Of a stretch of 45,765 nt of DNA, positions 1-5,968 are shown piece after piece. The notes under the pieces are model-generated. The model was not told where the DNA came from, did no database searches, and saw only the letters and a program-made list of their open reading frames with translations. The stretch comes from a virus, in the IMG/VR virus record IMGVR_UViG_3300005435_000009, positions 1 to 45,765 of that record. One strand, given 5' to 3'. The translations under genes were made by a program, and so were the position numbers. Position 1 is the first letter of the stretch, and each line of letters opens with the position of its first letter.

Positions 1-60
1 CGCCTTACCGTAGGCCAGCGCCGCCGCGACGACGGCGCGCAGCTCCTCCATGTCGCCTAC
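1..60. repeat. Terminal 60-bp direct repeat, left copy
   Basis: The first 60 bases are identical to the last 60 (45706-45765). A reading frame runs without a break through the junction when the ends are joined. This is the usual sign of a circular assembly whose overlap was not trimmed, giving a molecule of 45,705 bp. A true short terminal repeat is possible but less likely, because the junction lies in the middle of a gene. Confidence 0.9.
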
Positions 61-306
61 CGAATGCGTGGTCGGTGAGACCGGAATGACGTTGTCCAGG
101 TTCGGGTACGTGCCATCGACCGGCGCGCCCGTCCTGACGTCCCACAGACCGGCCGCTAGGCCGGTCCCGGGAGCCCGGTGGACCCGGTAGCTGTCGCACC
201 CTTCCATGACCGTCTCGGTCACGTGGATCGCGCACAGAACCGGCCGCGCCTGGTCCGTGGACGCCGCGAGCTTGACCCAGTCGTGATTGGACATCTCTTT
301 GCCCAT
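1..306 (-). CDS. Sliding-clamp (DnaN-like) protein, N-terminal part, continues at 45765
   Basis: This is the first part of a 192-residue protein whose remainder lies at 45433-45705 after circular joining. The ATG at 306 follows GAGGAG with a 6-base gap. The protein has features of a bacterial DNA polymerase III beta clamp: a segment resembling the clamp's second domain (RPVLCAIHV, then DSYRVHR), the third-domain signature DGTYPNLDNVIP, and NAAYLTDML followed by VTVSVSAPSETKPVRFE near the end. Bacterial clamps have about 370 residues, so this one is about half length and may need a different ring stoichiometry or have another role. I see no phage DNA polymerase, so it would act with host replication proteins or modulate them. 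The family call comes from motif memory, not from an alignment. Confidence 0.6.
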   Translation of the reverse strand, partial: MGKEMSNHDWVKLAASTDQARPVLCAIHVTETVMEGCDSYRVHRAPGTGLAAGLWDVRTGAPVDGTYPNLDNVIPVSPTTHSVGDMEELRAVVAAALAYGKA

Positions 307-407
307 GTCGATCTCCTCATGTGTGTGATTCCCTATGCCAGCCGTGCCAGTCGGCGCGGCTCCCGTTGTCTCGGGTAGGTGCTGGCCCCGAAGGGCAGCA
401 GAGCGCG
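307..407 (-). promoter_or_regulatory. Intergenic cassette upstream of the clamp gene
   Basis: Read leftward, this gap holds the hairpin at the stop of the 408-965 gene (398-420), the sequence CACCTACCCGA, an imperfect hairpin, the box GGCATAGGGAATCA (at 327-340) and a CACACACA leader directly before the Shine-Dalgarno. The same order recurs at 966-1054 and 2259-2360. It could be a terminator followed by a promoter and leader for each gene. The box contains a -10-like CATAGG, but no convincing -35 is visible. Confidence 0.5.
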
Positions 408-420
408 CTATGCGCTCTGC
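398..420 (-). terminator. Stop-codon hairpin of the 408-965 gene
   Basis: GCAGAGCGC pairs with GCGCTCTGC, and the TAG stop lies in the loop. There is no T tract, which is common in high-GC genomes. A second short hairpin (CCCTTCGGGG) follows at once. Confidence 0.5.
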
Positions 421-965
421 TCAGTGGTGGACGGACGAATCTCGTTGGCGTACTCGCGCTCCCACAGATCGCACATGTACGCGGCGCCGGTTGCGTCGCA
501 GATCCGGTACTCCGTACCGGTGCTCGGGTTCACCTTGCCGCGCGTTCGGATCACGAACGTCGTGGCGCCGACGGCGTCAGCGAACCGTGCCACGTGCTGA
601 CCGAACGTCGTTACGTAGCCGTACTTCGCGTCGAGCTTGTCTAGCTTGCGCTGGAGTCCGCTCAGCGTCTTGTGCATGGTCTCAGCGCCGCGCGCGTCCA
701 CCGAGTAGACATCTCGGTACTCGGCACCGCGATTCCAGTAGGCAGGCGCCTCGATGTGGTCGGGCGTGTTCTGTGCGCTGATCTCCAGTCGGTGAAGTCC
801 GTGCTCCCGGTCATCGGTGCCGTACGCGGACGGCATCTCGACGTCGTGCCGTGCGTTCAGGTACACCGGCCGCGCGCGCAGCTTCAACCAGGGCCGATCG
901 CCTGACATGCTCGTGCGCTCCGTCTCCACCATGATCGCGAGGCTCCGCGTCTCTTTCGTATCCAT
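408..965 (-). CDS. Hypothetical phage protein, 185 aa
   Basis: I do not recognise this family. The ATG at 965 follows AAGGAGA with a 7-base gap. The protein is soluble and mixed in charge. Near the middle is a short helical, lysine- and leucine-rich stretch (LQRKLDKLDAKYGY), followed by a compact beta-rich end with FVIRTRGKVNP and two cysteines (ICDATG, YMCDLW). No signal peptide or membrane segment is seen. It stands alone between two copies of the intergenic cassette, in the array of small leftward genes that includes the clamp and Ku, so an early accessory or host-takeover role is an inference from position only. Confidence 0.7.
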   Translation of the reverse strand: MDTKETRSLAIMVETERTSMSGDRPWLKLRARPVYLNARHDVEMPSAYGTDDREHGLHRLEISAQNTPDHIEAPAYWNRGAEYRDVYSVDARGAETMHKTLSGLQRKLDKLDAKYGYVTTFGQHVARFADAVGATTFVIRTRGKVNPSTGTEYRICDATGAAYMCDLWEREYANEIRPSTTEQSA

Positions 966-1054
966 GTGAGTGTCTCCTTGATTCCCTATGCCACGGCGAT
1001 GATGTCGCCGTCCCGTTCTGTCGGGTAGGTGTCCGCCCGTGAGACGGGGCGCGC
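966..1054 (-). promoter_or_regulatory. Intergenic cassette upstream of the 408-965 gene
   Basis: Leftward order: strong stop-codon hairpin, CACCTACCCGA, a small perfect hairpin (GGCGA-CATCA-TCGCC), the box GGCATAGGGAATCA (979-992), then AAGGAGA and ATG. The conserved box and the CTACCCGA sequence match those upstream of the clamp gene. Confidence 0.5.
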
Positions 1055-1073
1055 TCAGGCGCCCGTCTCACGG
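1037..1073 (-). terminator. Hairpin starting at the stop codon of the 1055-1429 gene
   Basis: CCGTGAGACGGG pairs with CCCGTCTCACGG around a 12-base loop that contains the TGA stop. Hairpins with the same GAGACGGGC stem occur at 44241 and 45065, also at the 3' ends of genes. Confidence 0.6.
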
Positions 1074-1429
1074 TTGATGTCGATGCCTGTTGCCAGGCGC
1101 AGCCGAAGCGGCGTCAGCGGTACCGCGGTGCGCGTACGGCGCCAGAACCGGCCGTCGCGCCATTCCTCCGTCTCTCGGTAGAGACTGGCGGTATAGCTGA
1201 TCTCGACGTTCGGCTCATCGTCGCGCAGCCAACAGGAGCCGATCTCGTACGTGTCGCGCTCGTCCCACCATTGGGGATCGGAGATGTAGTTTCCGATCGC
1301 GCGTAGCGCGCTGGTCGCGTCTGGATAGGTGCGCTCCTCGCTGCCATCATCGCAAATGTCGATGTCGTCCGCCGGAGTGCGGCCCCAACAGATGACTGCG
1401 CGGTATGCGTGGATGCGGCGGATGATCAC
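1055..1429 (-). CDS. Hypothetical phage protein, 124 aa
   Basis: I do not recognise the family. The GTG at 1429 overlaps the TGA of the upstream gene (GTGA), which fixes the start, and AAAGGTG lies just before it. The protein begins with a beta-strand-like IIRRIHAYRAVICW. It is rich in aromatic and acidic residues (DPQWWDERDTYEIGSCW) and ends with a basic, leucine-rich tail. No membrane segment is seen. It is translationally coupled to the 83-residue gene at 1426-1677, so the two products probably act together or at the same time. Confidence 0.7.
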   Translation of the reverse strand: MIIRRIHAYRAVICWGRTPADDIDICDDGSEERTYPDATSALRAIGNYISDPQWWDERDTYEIGSCWLRDDEPNVEISYTASLYRETEEWRDGRFWRRTRTAVPLTPLRLRLATGIDINRETGA

Positions 1430-1677
1430 GCGCCCACCTTTGCCGCGATGAACTGACCGCGCGCGTCCACGTAACCGACGAACGCGCGGCGTCCGCGTGG
1501 ACTGCTGCCAGTAGTCGCGTAGATGTCGAACACGTCTCCGAGTTCGGCATCGTTGCGTCCGACCACTTCCACGCCGGCGGCCCATCCGCGAGTGTGGGAC
1601 TGGATGCCGCTGGATTTGGAGCCGAGGCGCGACGCCGGGCCGCGCGAACCGCTGATGTCTGCGATGAAATGGGCCAT
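1426..1677 (-). CDS. Small conserved phage protein (GSRG-SRLGSKSSG type), 83 aa
   Basis: The sequence MAHFIADISGSRGPASRLGS, followed by KSSG and later GWAAGVEVVGRND, matches a small family that I recall as common among actinobacteriophages, always uncharacterised. The ATG at 1677 follows CGGAG and an ACACAC leader. The protein is beta-rich, with no cysteines and no membrane helix. Its stop overlaps the GTG of the next gene. This family is one of the better hints that the phage belongs to the actinobacteriophage gene pool. The function is unknown. Confidence 0.75.
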   Translation of the reverse strand: MAHFIADISGSRGPASRLGSKSSGIQSHTRGWAAGVEVVGRNDAELGDVFDIYATTGSSPRGRRAFVGYVDARGQFIAAKVGA

Positions 1678-1772
1678 GTGTGTCTCCGATGGTTGGGTGG
1701 GAGTGTGTGACTTCCCTATTCGCGCTTGGCAGCGCGATTCGGCCGGTAGTCAGCCGGCCTCGTCAGTAGGGG
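1678..1772 (-). promoter_or_regulatory. Intergenic cassette with two hairpins and CA-rich leader
   Basis: Leftward this holds a hairpin GGCCGG-N7-CCGGCC (1741-1759), a second hairpin CGCGCT-GCCA-AGCGCG (1721-1736), a diverged box AATAGGGAAGTCA (1708-1720), a CACACAC run and CGGAG before ATG. It is a variant of the cassettes at 307 and 966. Confidence 0.45.
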
Positions 1773-2037
1773 TTAGGTGGAGTGGCGCGCGTCCGCCTGC
1801 CGGTCAGCGAACACATCGACTAGCACGCTCACGCGCGCTAGCGCATCCTCGACCGTTCTGGCATCTCCGATGCATTCGAGGATGTCCGTATCCTCCCAGC
1901 ACTCGACGATGACGTCCCATCCGCCATCGTTGTAGTGCTCCAGTGCGTACGCTTTGACGGCGTCCACGACTGAGTTACGCAAGTCGCGTGCCGCCGATGC
2001 CAGTCCGAACGATGGAGTCAAGCTCGCGCTTGCTCAC
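1773..2037 (-). pseudogene. Conserved small phage protein, apparently frameshifted near its start
   Basis: The long open frame starts only at a TTG (2021) without a good Shine-Dalgarno. It encodes about 82 residues with VVDAVKAYALEHYNDGGWDV and VECWEDTDILECIGDARTVE, a pattern I recall from small phage proteins. A GTG at 2037 overlaps the upstream TGA exactly like neighbouring starts and encodes MSKRELDSIVRTGIGG in another frame, stopping after about 20 codons. Joining the two frames by a +1 shift near 2000 gives a natural N-terminus (KRELDSIVR running into SAARDLRN). Either the gene is broken, the base call is wrong, or translation shifts frame or starts at TTG. A functional TTG-started protein is the alternative. 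Confidence 0.5.
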
Positions 2038-2258
2038 GACGCGGACTGCCCGTGAACACGAGCGAATCCCGCGTCACGCTCCGCAGTAGTCGCGGCGTGG
2101 AACGCATCGATGAGGTCGATGGTCTCGCCAGTGCGCGTCGCCGTTGCATCACTCGTCGCGACGAGCGGCCGCAAGCTGATGATGATGCTGTGCGCGATGC
2201 AGGCAGCCTCCGTATCGTTGCGCGCGTCGAACGATAGGCTGATGGTGTACTTGGTCAT
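2034..2258 (-). CDS. Hypothetical small phage protein, 74 aa
   Basis: The ATG at 2258 follows CGGGAGAC with a short gap, and a longer in-frame extension has no support. The protein starts MTKYTISLSFDARNDTEAAC and contains a short helix with AAATTERDAGF-like character. It is small, soluble and of unknown function. It is the first gene of the leftward accessory array and follows a full copy of the intergenic cassette. Its TGA overlaps the GTG of the next, frameshifted gene. Confidence 0.65.
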   Translation of the reverse strand: MTKYTISLSFDARNDTEAACIAHSIIISLRPLVATSDATATRTGETIDLIDAFHAATTAERDAGFARVHGQSAS

Positions 2259-2328
2259 TGGTGTCTCCCGTGATTCCCTATGCCGATCCACGTTGGGTGG
2301 ATCACGTTGCATCGGTCAGGTACGCGAA

Positions 2329-2357
2329 GTGGGAACGGACGTCATGTCCGCTCCCAC
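2329..2357 (-). terminator. Hairpin in the gene-free region
   Basis: GTGGGA-CGGAC pairs with GTCCG-TCCCAC around a 5-base loop, with one mismatch. It resembles the stop-codon hairpins of the accessory array, but no gene ends here. Confidence 0.4.
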
Positions 2358-2871
2358 TGTGCAGTGTGTTACCTCGCACACTTAGGAATCAGTTTGTCTT
2401 GCTCTGTATTTCGATCCGTTCCTACCCTGGGGCCGATCTAGCTTGTCGGGACGCACTCCAACTGTCAGTCGCTCCCTACGTACCTCTGCGGTACCATGGA
2501 CGTTCCAGCGCGATTCACCAGTTGGGCGGTATCTCCGGCCTACTGCTTACACAGCGCACTCGATGTACCGACCTTGGGGAGTTGATCTTCACTTTGAAAG
2601 GTGCCGTTGAACTGTCACTATCATCTGGCCCAGCCCCGTCGTCTCAGTTGCATGACAGAGACATATCGGAGTCGCGCTCTGTGCCAGGCTGGCGACATCT
2701 GCGGAGGCGCCCTTGCGTCCGTCAAGCGTGAACGGGACCACTCCCGACACCTTCTGTGAGGCGCTGAGAACCACTGAGAGACACCGTTTCCTGCTAGGCA
2801 AGGGATCGCATTGGCAGTGTCGGTTTCGCGTCACTCGGCGGACGTGCGGCGATTTGATGTCAGCGCGACCC

Positions 2872-2910
2872 TGACAGCATCGCGGCGCGACGCTGGTCCG
2901 ATGCCTGTCA
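2872..2910. repeat. Inverted repeat TGACAG-CATCG in the gene-free region
   Basis: TGACAGCATCG (2872-2882) is matched on the opposite strand by TGACAGGCATCG (2899-2910), one extra base, with 16 bases between. It is the most prominent structure in the gene-free stretch and could be a protein-binding site or a transcript hairpin. Confidence 0.5.
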
Positions 2911-3168
2911 GTCGGGGTTATGCCGCCGATCAGACGTGAAGCCGGCGATATGACGGCGTATAGCACTGATACGACGGGGATCGGACGGAGTGAGCCATGA
3001 CTGATGGCAGGTTCATCTCGGACTGTCGGCAAGATGACGTCGAATTGACGGAAGGCCCCACCCCGGAACAAGCGACCGACGGAGCTTAGGGGCGGGCCGT
3101 GGTAGATGTTCCGCCACCTCACTCGGCCTCGCAGGACCGCACGCCAGTCGTAACGGGTGCGGCCGACC

Positions 3169-3441
3169 TCAGTCATCGGTGGTACCGGCTCCTTCTGGCA
3201 GGATGCTCCCGTAGATGATGCTTAAGTCTTCGTTGGCGAGGATCATCGAGCCGGCCGGGAACATCAGCACCTCGCCGTCCGTGCAGCGGATCATCATCAT
3301 GTCTTTGGTGACGCCGTAGAGCACACCGTCGGGGAATCTGGCCTTGAGCTGGGCCAACAGGCCCGCAAGGTCTGACAGGGCCAGGATCTCGCCCACGCTT
3401 CCCGAGAGCACGTCTCCCGGCTCCAGTTTCTCGACCTTCAT
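3169..3441 (-). CDS. Hypothetical phage protein, 90 aa
   Basis: The ATG at 3441 overlaps the upstream TGA (ATGA), and GGAGAAG lies just before it, so longer in-frame starts are not needed. The protein starts MKVEKLEPGDVLSGSVGEI and continues with a short helix (LAGLLAQLKARFP), then beta strands DGVLYGVTKDMMMIRCTDGE and VLMFPAGSMILANE, ending in an acidic tail. No known motif is recognised. It is the last gene of the long early leftward operon, directly before the gene-free region. Confidence 0.65.
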   Translation of the reverse strand: MKVEKLEPGDVLSGSVGEILALSDLAGLLAQLKARFPDGVLYGVTKDMMMIRCTDGEVLMFPAGSMILANEDLSIIYGSILPEGAGTTDD

Positions 3442-3584
3442 CTTCTTCTCCGTAACCATGCGTGGACTATCGCGGTGAGGCCGTACCAGCACGAGAAGTA
3501 CCCGATTACCGCTGCCGTGAGCACCAGGACAAGGCGCGGGTCGTCGCGGATCGGCGTATTCAGCAGCCAGTGAACGGGAGTCAC
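3438..3584 (-). CDS. Small single-pass membrane protein, 48 aa
   Basis: A short gene that is fixed at both ends by overlaps: its GTG (3584) overlaps the TGA of the upstream gene and its TGA overlaps the ATG of the downstream gene. One hydrophobic segment (LVLVLTAAVIGYFSCWYGLT, about residues 17-37) is followed by a basic tail ending RRRR, which fits an inner-membrane protein with the C-terminus inside. The function is unknown. A holin-like role is conceivable, but its place in the early replication operon argues against that. Confidence 0.6.
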   Translation of the reverse strand: MTPVHWLLNTPIRDDPRLVLVLTAAVIGYFSCWYGLTAIVHAWLRRRR

Positions 3585-3874
3585 TTCTTCACGAACGGCC
3601 CCAGCCGGCCGTCGGGCGAAAGGATCTTGTACGCGAACGCGCCCTGGAGGTGGGCCAGGGTGACCAGCTCCTGGCAAGCCAGCTCGGCCGGGATGATCTC
3701 GTTCTCCTTCAGGGAGTCCGTGACCGGGCGGCAGTGCGGACAGACCCGCAGATGGCGCTCGATACGGCGATTGAGCGCCAGCATCTGCTGGACCACCACG
3801 GGGTTCACCCGTCCGGCCTTGATCAGCCGCATGACCTGCGAGGCGTGACTGACAACGGACTTGGACGGCTTCAT
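3581..3874 (-). CDS. Hypothetical protein with HxxxCxxC motif, 97 aa
   Basis: The ATG at 3874 overlaps the TGA of the upstream gene. The first 40 residues are helical and basic. In the middle is RRIERHLRVCPHCRPVTD, where His and two Cys could bind metal in the manner of anti-sigma-type zinc fingers, although the rest of that fold is not evident. The second half is helical (PAELACQELVTLAHLQGAF) and ends GPFVKK. It is probably soluble. It lies in a tight cluster of four overlapping small genes (3169-4095). Confidence 0.65.
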   Translation of the reverse strand: MKPSKSVVSHASQVMRLIKAGRVNPVVVQQMLALNRRIERHLRVCPHCRPVTDSLKENEIIPAELACQELVTLAHLQGAFAYKILSPDGRLGPFVKK

Positions 3875-4095
3875 CGGTCGCCCAGCTCCCGCAAGCCCGC
3901 CCGCCCCTCCGGGCTGTTGAGCCAGGCGTTTGCCTCCTCGCGCGGCGTGCGATCCACGGCGAATTCGATGAGCGGGGAGAAGAAATCGTCATAGAAGTTC
4001 TCCCGGGTCCGCCGGATCATGCCCGCCAGGTTCGGGTTGTCGCGCTCCTCCAGCGCCCGTGCCAGGCGCTCAGAGCTTGGCGTCGTCTCAGCCAT
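3871..4095 (-). CDS. Hypothetical phage protein, 74 aa
   Basis: The start at ATG 4095 follows GGAGC with a 5-base gap; the larger in-frame extension runs into a hairpin and is rejected. It is a small helical protein, MAETTPSSERLARALEERDN, with MIRRTRENFYDDFFSPLIEF and a charged end. No cysteines and no membrane helix are present. Its stop overlaps the start of the next gene. It is the first gene after a strong hairpin (4121-4167), so this four-gene set may have its own promoter. Confidence 0.6.
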   Translation of the reverse strand: MAETTPSSERLARALEERDNPNLAGMIRRTRENFYDDFFSPLIEFAVDRTPREEANAWLNSPEGRAGLRELGDR

Positions 4096-4120
4096 ACCGT
4101 GCTCCGTGGGGTAAAGGGGC

Positions 4121-4167
4121 GGGGAGCCCGTGGCCGTGCGTGTGACGGACCCGGCCCGGTGCTCCCC
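4121..4167 (-). terminator. Inverted repeat between 4175-4498 and the next gene
   Basis: GGGGAGC pairs with GCTCCCC, with more pairing inside (GGGCC with GGCC). It follows the stop of the 4175-4498 gene on the leftward strand and is a likely terminator or attenuator without a T tract. Confidence 0.5.
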
Positions 4168-4174
4168 GTGTCTT

Positions 4175-4498
4175 TCAGTGGCCGCCGACGACCACCATGC
4201 CGCCGCCCAGCTCCGCAGGGAGCAGGCGGCAAACAGGCAGGCCCGAGGCGTCGGTGGCCGCGAGCCAGCCCACATACGTGTCCGCGTAACGGCTGGGGAG
4301 GTACACGAGCCAGTCCCCGCTCTCGGGCCGGGCTGAGCGCTCGCGCAGCTCCTCGGGCGCGTGTGCGTAGGGCCAGACCGCGATCGGGCCCTCCTCCAGC
4401 TTCAGGCACAGCCGCTTCAAGCGAAGTGCCCGAGCCTCCTCGGGGTCGCTGACGCCGGTGATCGCCTCTCCTCTGACGGGCTGCCTAGCGGGAGGCAT
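4175..4498 (-). CDS. Hypothetical phage protein, 107 aa
   Basis: The ATG at 4498 overlaps the upstream TGA (TGATG). The N-terminal part is basic and helical (DPEEARALRLKRLCLKLEEG). The middle is rich in Trp and Tyr (IAVWPYAHAPEE, DWLVYLPSRYADTYVGW), and the end is glycine- and valine-rich (ELGGGMVVVGGH). No motif is recognised. It is coupled to the 4498-5049 gene. Confidence 0.65.
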   Translation of the reverse strand: MPPARQPVRGEAITGVSDPEEARALRLKRLCLKLEEGPIAVWPYAHAPEELRERSARPESGDWLVYLPSRYADTYVGWLAATDASGLPVCRLLPAELGGGMVVVGGH

Positions 4499-5049
4499 CA
4501 GCTCGCCACCGCTCCTGCCGCTCTTGCGGCGGCGATGTTCTCGGCCCGCCTGGCGCGGGCCCTGGAGAGCGCCTCACGCCGCTTCTGGAGCACCACGGGA
4601 TCGGTGATCGGGCGCCGCTGCCTGCCCGAGGGTGAGGTCTGCGCCGGCGTTGGAGCTGGTGCCGGCGCGGCGGCGGCAGCAGGGACCGCTGCCGCCTCGC
4701 CCGGCTCCTCCGGCTCCTGCTCGGAGACCTCGCCGCCCGCGGCGACGATGCGATCGTTGGCGAACCGGATCAGGGCGTCGGAGCGGCCCCGGCCCTCCGA
4801 CAGCCAAGCCCGAATCAGAGCCAGCGCCGGGATCAGCTCCTTGTCGGCCGCCAGCGCTAGGTTCTCGCTCGCGCTCCTGATCGCCAGTCGGCCAGCGATG
4901 AGGAGATGGAGCGGGACGTGGACGTAGCGGCTGTTGCGGGTCTCCAGCGCCGCGACGATGCGGCCCGCCGTCGCCTCGCCGACCTCGGCGGCCAGTACGG
5001 CGAGCAGTGCGGGGTCGTCGAGGCGGACGATGGTTCTCGTTGCAGGCAA
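4498..5049 (-). CDS. Hypothetical phage protein with basic C-terminal tail, 183 aa
   Basis: The frame opens at TTG 5049, which follows GGGGG with a 7-base gap. The N-terminal ~110 residues are helical with leucine-rich turns (DDPALLAVLAAEVGEATAGRI, LALAADKELIPALALIRAWL). A Pro/Ala-rich linker (about residues 115-145) follows, then a strongly basic helix (KRREALSRARARRAEN) that could bind nucleic acid. I do not recognise the family. It follows a hairpin at 5077-5098 and starts a small transcription unit downstream of the HicA-like/XRE regulator. Confidence 0.65.
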   Translation of the reverse strand: MPATRTIVRLDDPALLAVLAAEVGEATAGRIVAALETRNSRYVHVPLHLLIAGRLAIRSASENLALAADKELIPALALIRAWLSEGRGRSDALIRFANDRIVAAGGEVSEQEPEEPGEAAAVPAAAAAPAPAPTPAQTSPSGRQRRPITDPVVLQKRREALSRARARRAENIAAARAAGAVAS

Positions 5050-5076
5050 TTGTTATCCCCCTATCAGGACATGAAC

Positions 5077-5098
5077 GAGGGTGGGCGCCACCACCCTC
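5077..5098 (-). terminator. Hairpin downstream of the XRE regulator gene
   Basis: GAGGGTG pairs with CACCCTC around an 8-base loop, about 30 bases after the stop of the 5129-5821 gene on the leftward strand. Confidence 0.5.
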
Positions 5099-5128
5099 TG
5101 GCAGTACGTAGCAAAGGCTCCCCCGCAC

Positions 5129-5821
5129 TCATGCGGGCACCGACTGGCGCGTCGGCTGGGATTCGTACTGTGCGAGTCGCAAGGTTAGCAGCGCGTTCTC
5201 GCTCTTGAGCCGTCGTAGTTCGTCCATGACCTCGTGGACTCCCTTCATGAGCCACTGATAGCCGGTCAGCTCCTCCTCCTTGACGATGATGTCCGCCACG
5301 GTCACCGGCGGCTCCGGCTCCGGCTCCGGCTCGGGCAGCGTGCCGTAGAAGTCGGTCCAGCCGAGTCCGCGCTGAATGGCGTGGAGCGTGCTCATGGTGG
5401 GCTGGAGAACCATGGCTCGTTCGAGGAGACTGATCTGAGTCTGATGCAACCCCGTCATCTCGGCCACGTCGCGCTGCGAGAGGCCGAACCTGACTCGGTG
5501 CTCTGTCAGCGCGTCGCCCAGCCGCTTCACGTCAAGACGCAGGTTGCGAGGCAGCTCGTCTGATGTGTCAGCGACCCGGACCGGCCGCCGTTCTCGCTTC
5601 GCGATGGCTTCGTAGATGCCTGCCCGCTTCAGGTCGGCCAGGCAGTTCGGTATGGACCTCGTGTCGCTCGGCGTACTTGGCCACCCGATGGGGCGGACGG
5701 CACCGGGTGGCCAGGTACGCCAGTGGCCGTTGCTCTGCCGTTCGAGCGGCCAACCGGCCCGGCGGGTCAGGAGGACTAGCTCACGTACGTCTGCACGGTT
5801 CGGCAGTGAGTGTTTCCCCAT
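5129..5821 (-). CDS. Regulator with HicA-like N-terminus, XRE helix-turn-helix and coiled coil, 230 aa
   Basis: Start ATG 5821 follows GAGGAG with an 8-base gap. Residues ~8-65 resemble the HicA-like double-stranded-RNA-binding fold seen in phage and plasmid proteins (GWPLERQSNGHWRTWPPG, then STPSDTRSIPNCLADLKRAG). Residues ~98-155 form an XRE helix-turn-helix (LGDALTEHRVRFGLSQRDVA, then EMTGLHQTQISLLERA). An acidic (EP)n linker and a C-terminal coiled coil follow. It lies inside the early operon but has its own long upstream region with an inverted repeat (5847-5915), so it may autoregulate. It could be a second repressor or a regulator of the genes downstream. The HicA resemblance is an inference from motif. 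Confidence 0.75.
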   Translation of the reverse strand: MGKHSLPNRADVRELVLLTRRAGWPLERQSNGHWRTWPPGAVRPIGWPSTPSDTRSIPNCLADLKRAGIYEAIAKRERRPVRVADTSDELPRNLRLDVKRLGDALTEHRVRFGLSQRDVAEMTGLHQTQISLLERAMVLQPTMSTLHAIQRGLGWTDFYGTLPEPEPEPEPPVTVADIIVKEEELTGYQWLMKGVHEVMDELRRLKSENALLTLRLAQYESQPTRQSVPA

Positions 5822-5846
5822 AGCACTAACTCCTCGTGGGGTTGCG

Positions 5847-5915
5847 CTAGGGGCCGAGACCACGGATCTCCGGCGTGCTGAATCCTTGGACCGGCGTGCC
5901 CGGTCTCGCCCCTAG
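5847..5915. repeat. Long inverted repeat upstream of the XRE regulator gene
   Basis: CTAGGGGCCGAGACC (5847-5861) is matched in inverse orientation by CTAGGGGCGAGACC (5902-5915 on the other strand), one base different in length, separated by 40 bases. It lies 26 bases upstream of the regulator start and could be a paired operator or a transcript stem. Confidence 0.5.
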
Positions 5916-5968
5916 CCATAACTGTCCAGAACGATAGCAAACCGACCGAATTGCGTCCCTATTTGAAG

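Larger units (their letters stand above)
2259..3168. other. Region of about 0.9 kb without a credible gene
   Basis: The first 100 bases are the leader cassette of the 2034-2258 gene, with box GGCATAGGGAATCA (2271-2284), a hairpin (GATCCAC-N5-GTGGATC) and a strong hairpin at 2329-2357. From about 2360 to 3168 the sequence is less GC-rich than its surroundings. Open frames there show no third-position GC bias, no ribosome sites in place and no recognisable protein. It contains an inverted repeat (2872-2910) and several scattered CTGTCAG/CTGACAG words. It sits between two leftward gene sets, so it could hold the promoter of the downstream set, a replication origin or a small RNA. I cannot choose between these from sequence alone. 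Confidence 0.6.

Noticed and set aside
1-60. Terminal repeat as physical packaging ends
   Set aside because: Possible, but the ends lie within a gene and 60 bases is typical of assembly overlap.
1-235. A 76-codon leftward frame at the left end
   Set aside because: It is an Arg/Gly-rich shadow of the clamp-like gene, whose real frame runs from 306 through the junction.
2589-3176. A 195-codon leftward open frame in the gene-free region
   Set aside because: Its amino-acid composition is random (many Ser, Arg, Pro and Cys, no domains), codon third positions are not GC-rich, and no ribosome site precedes it.
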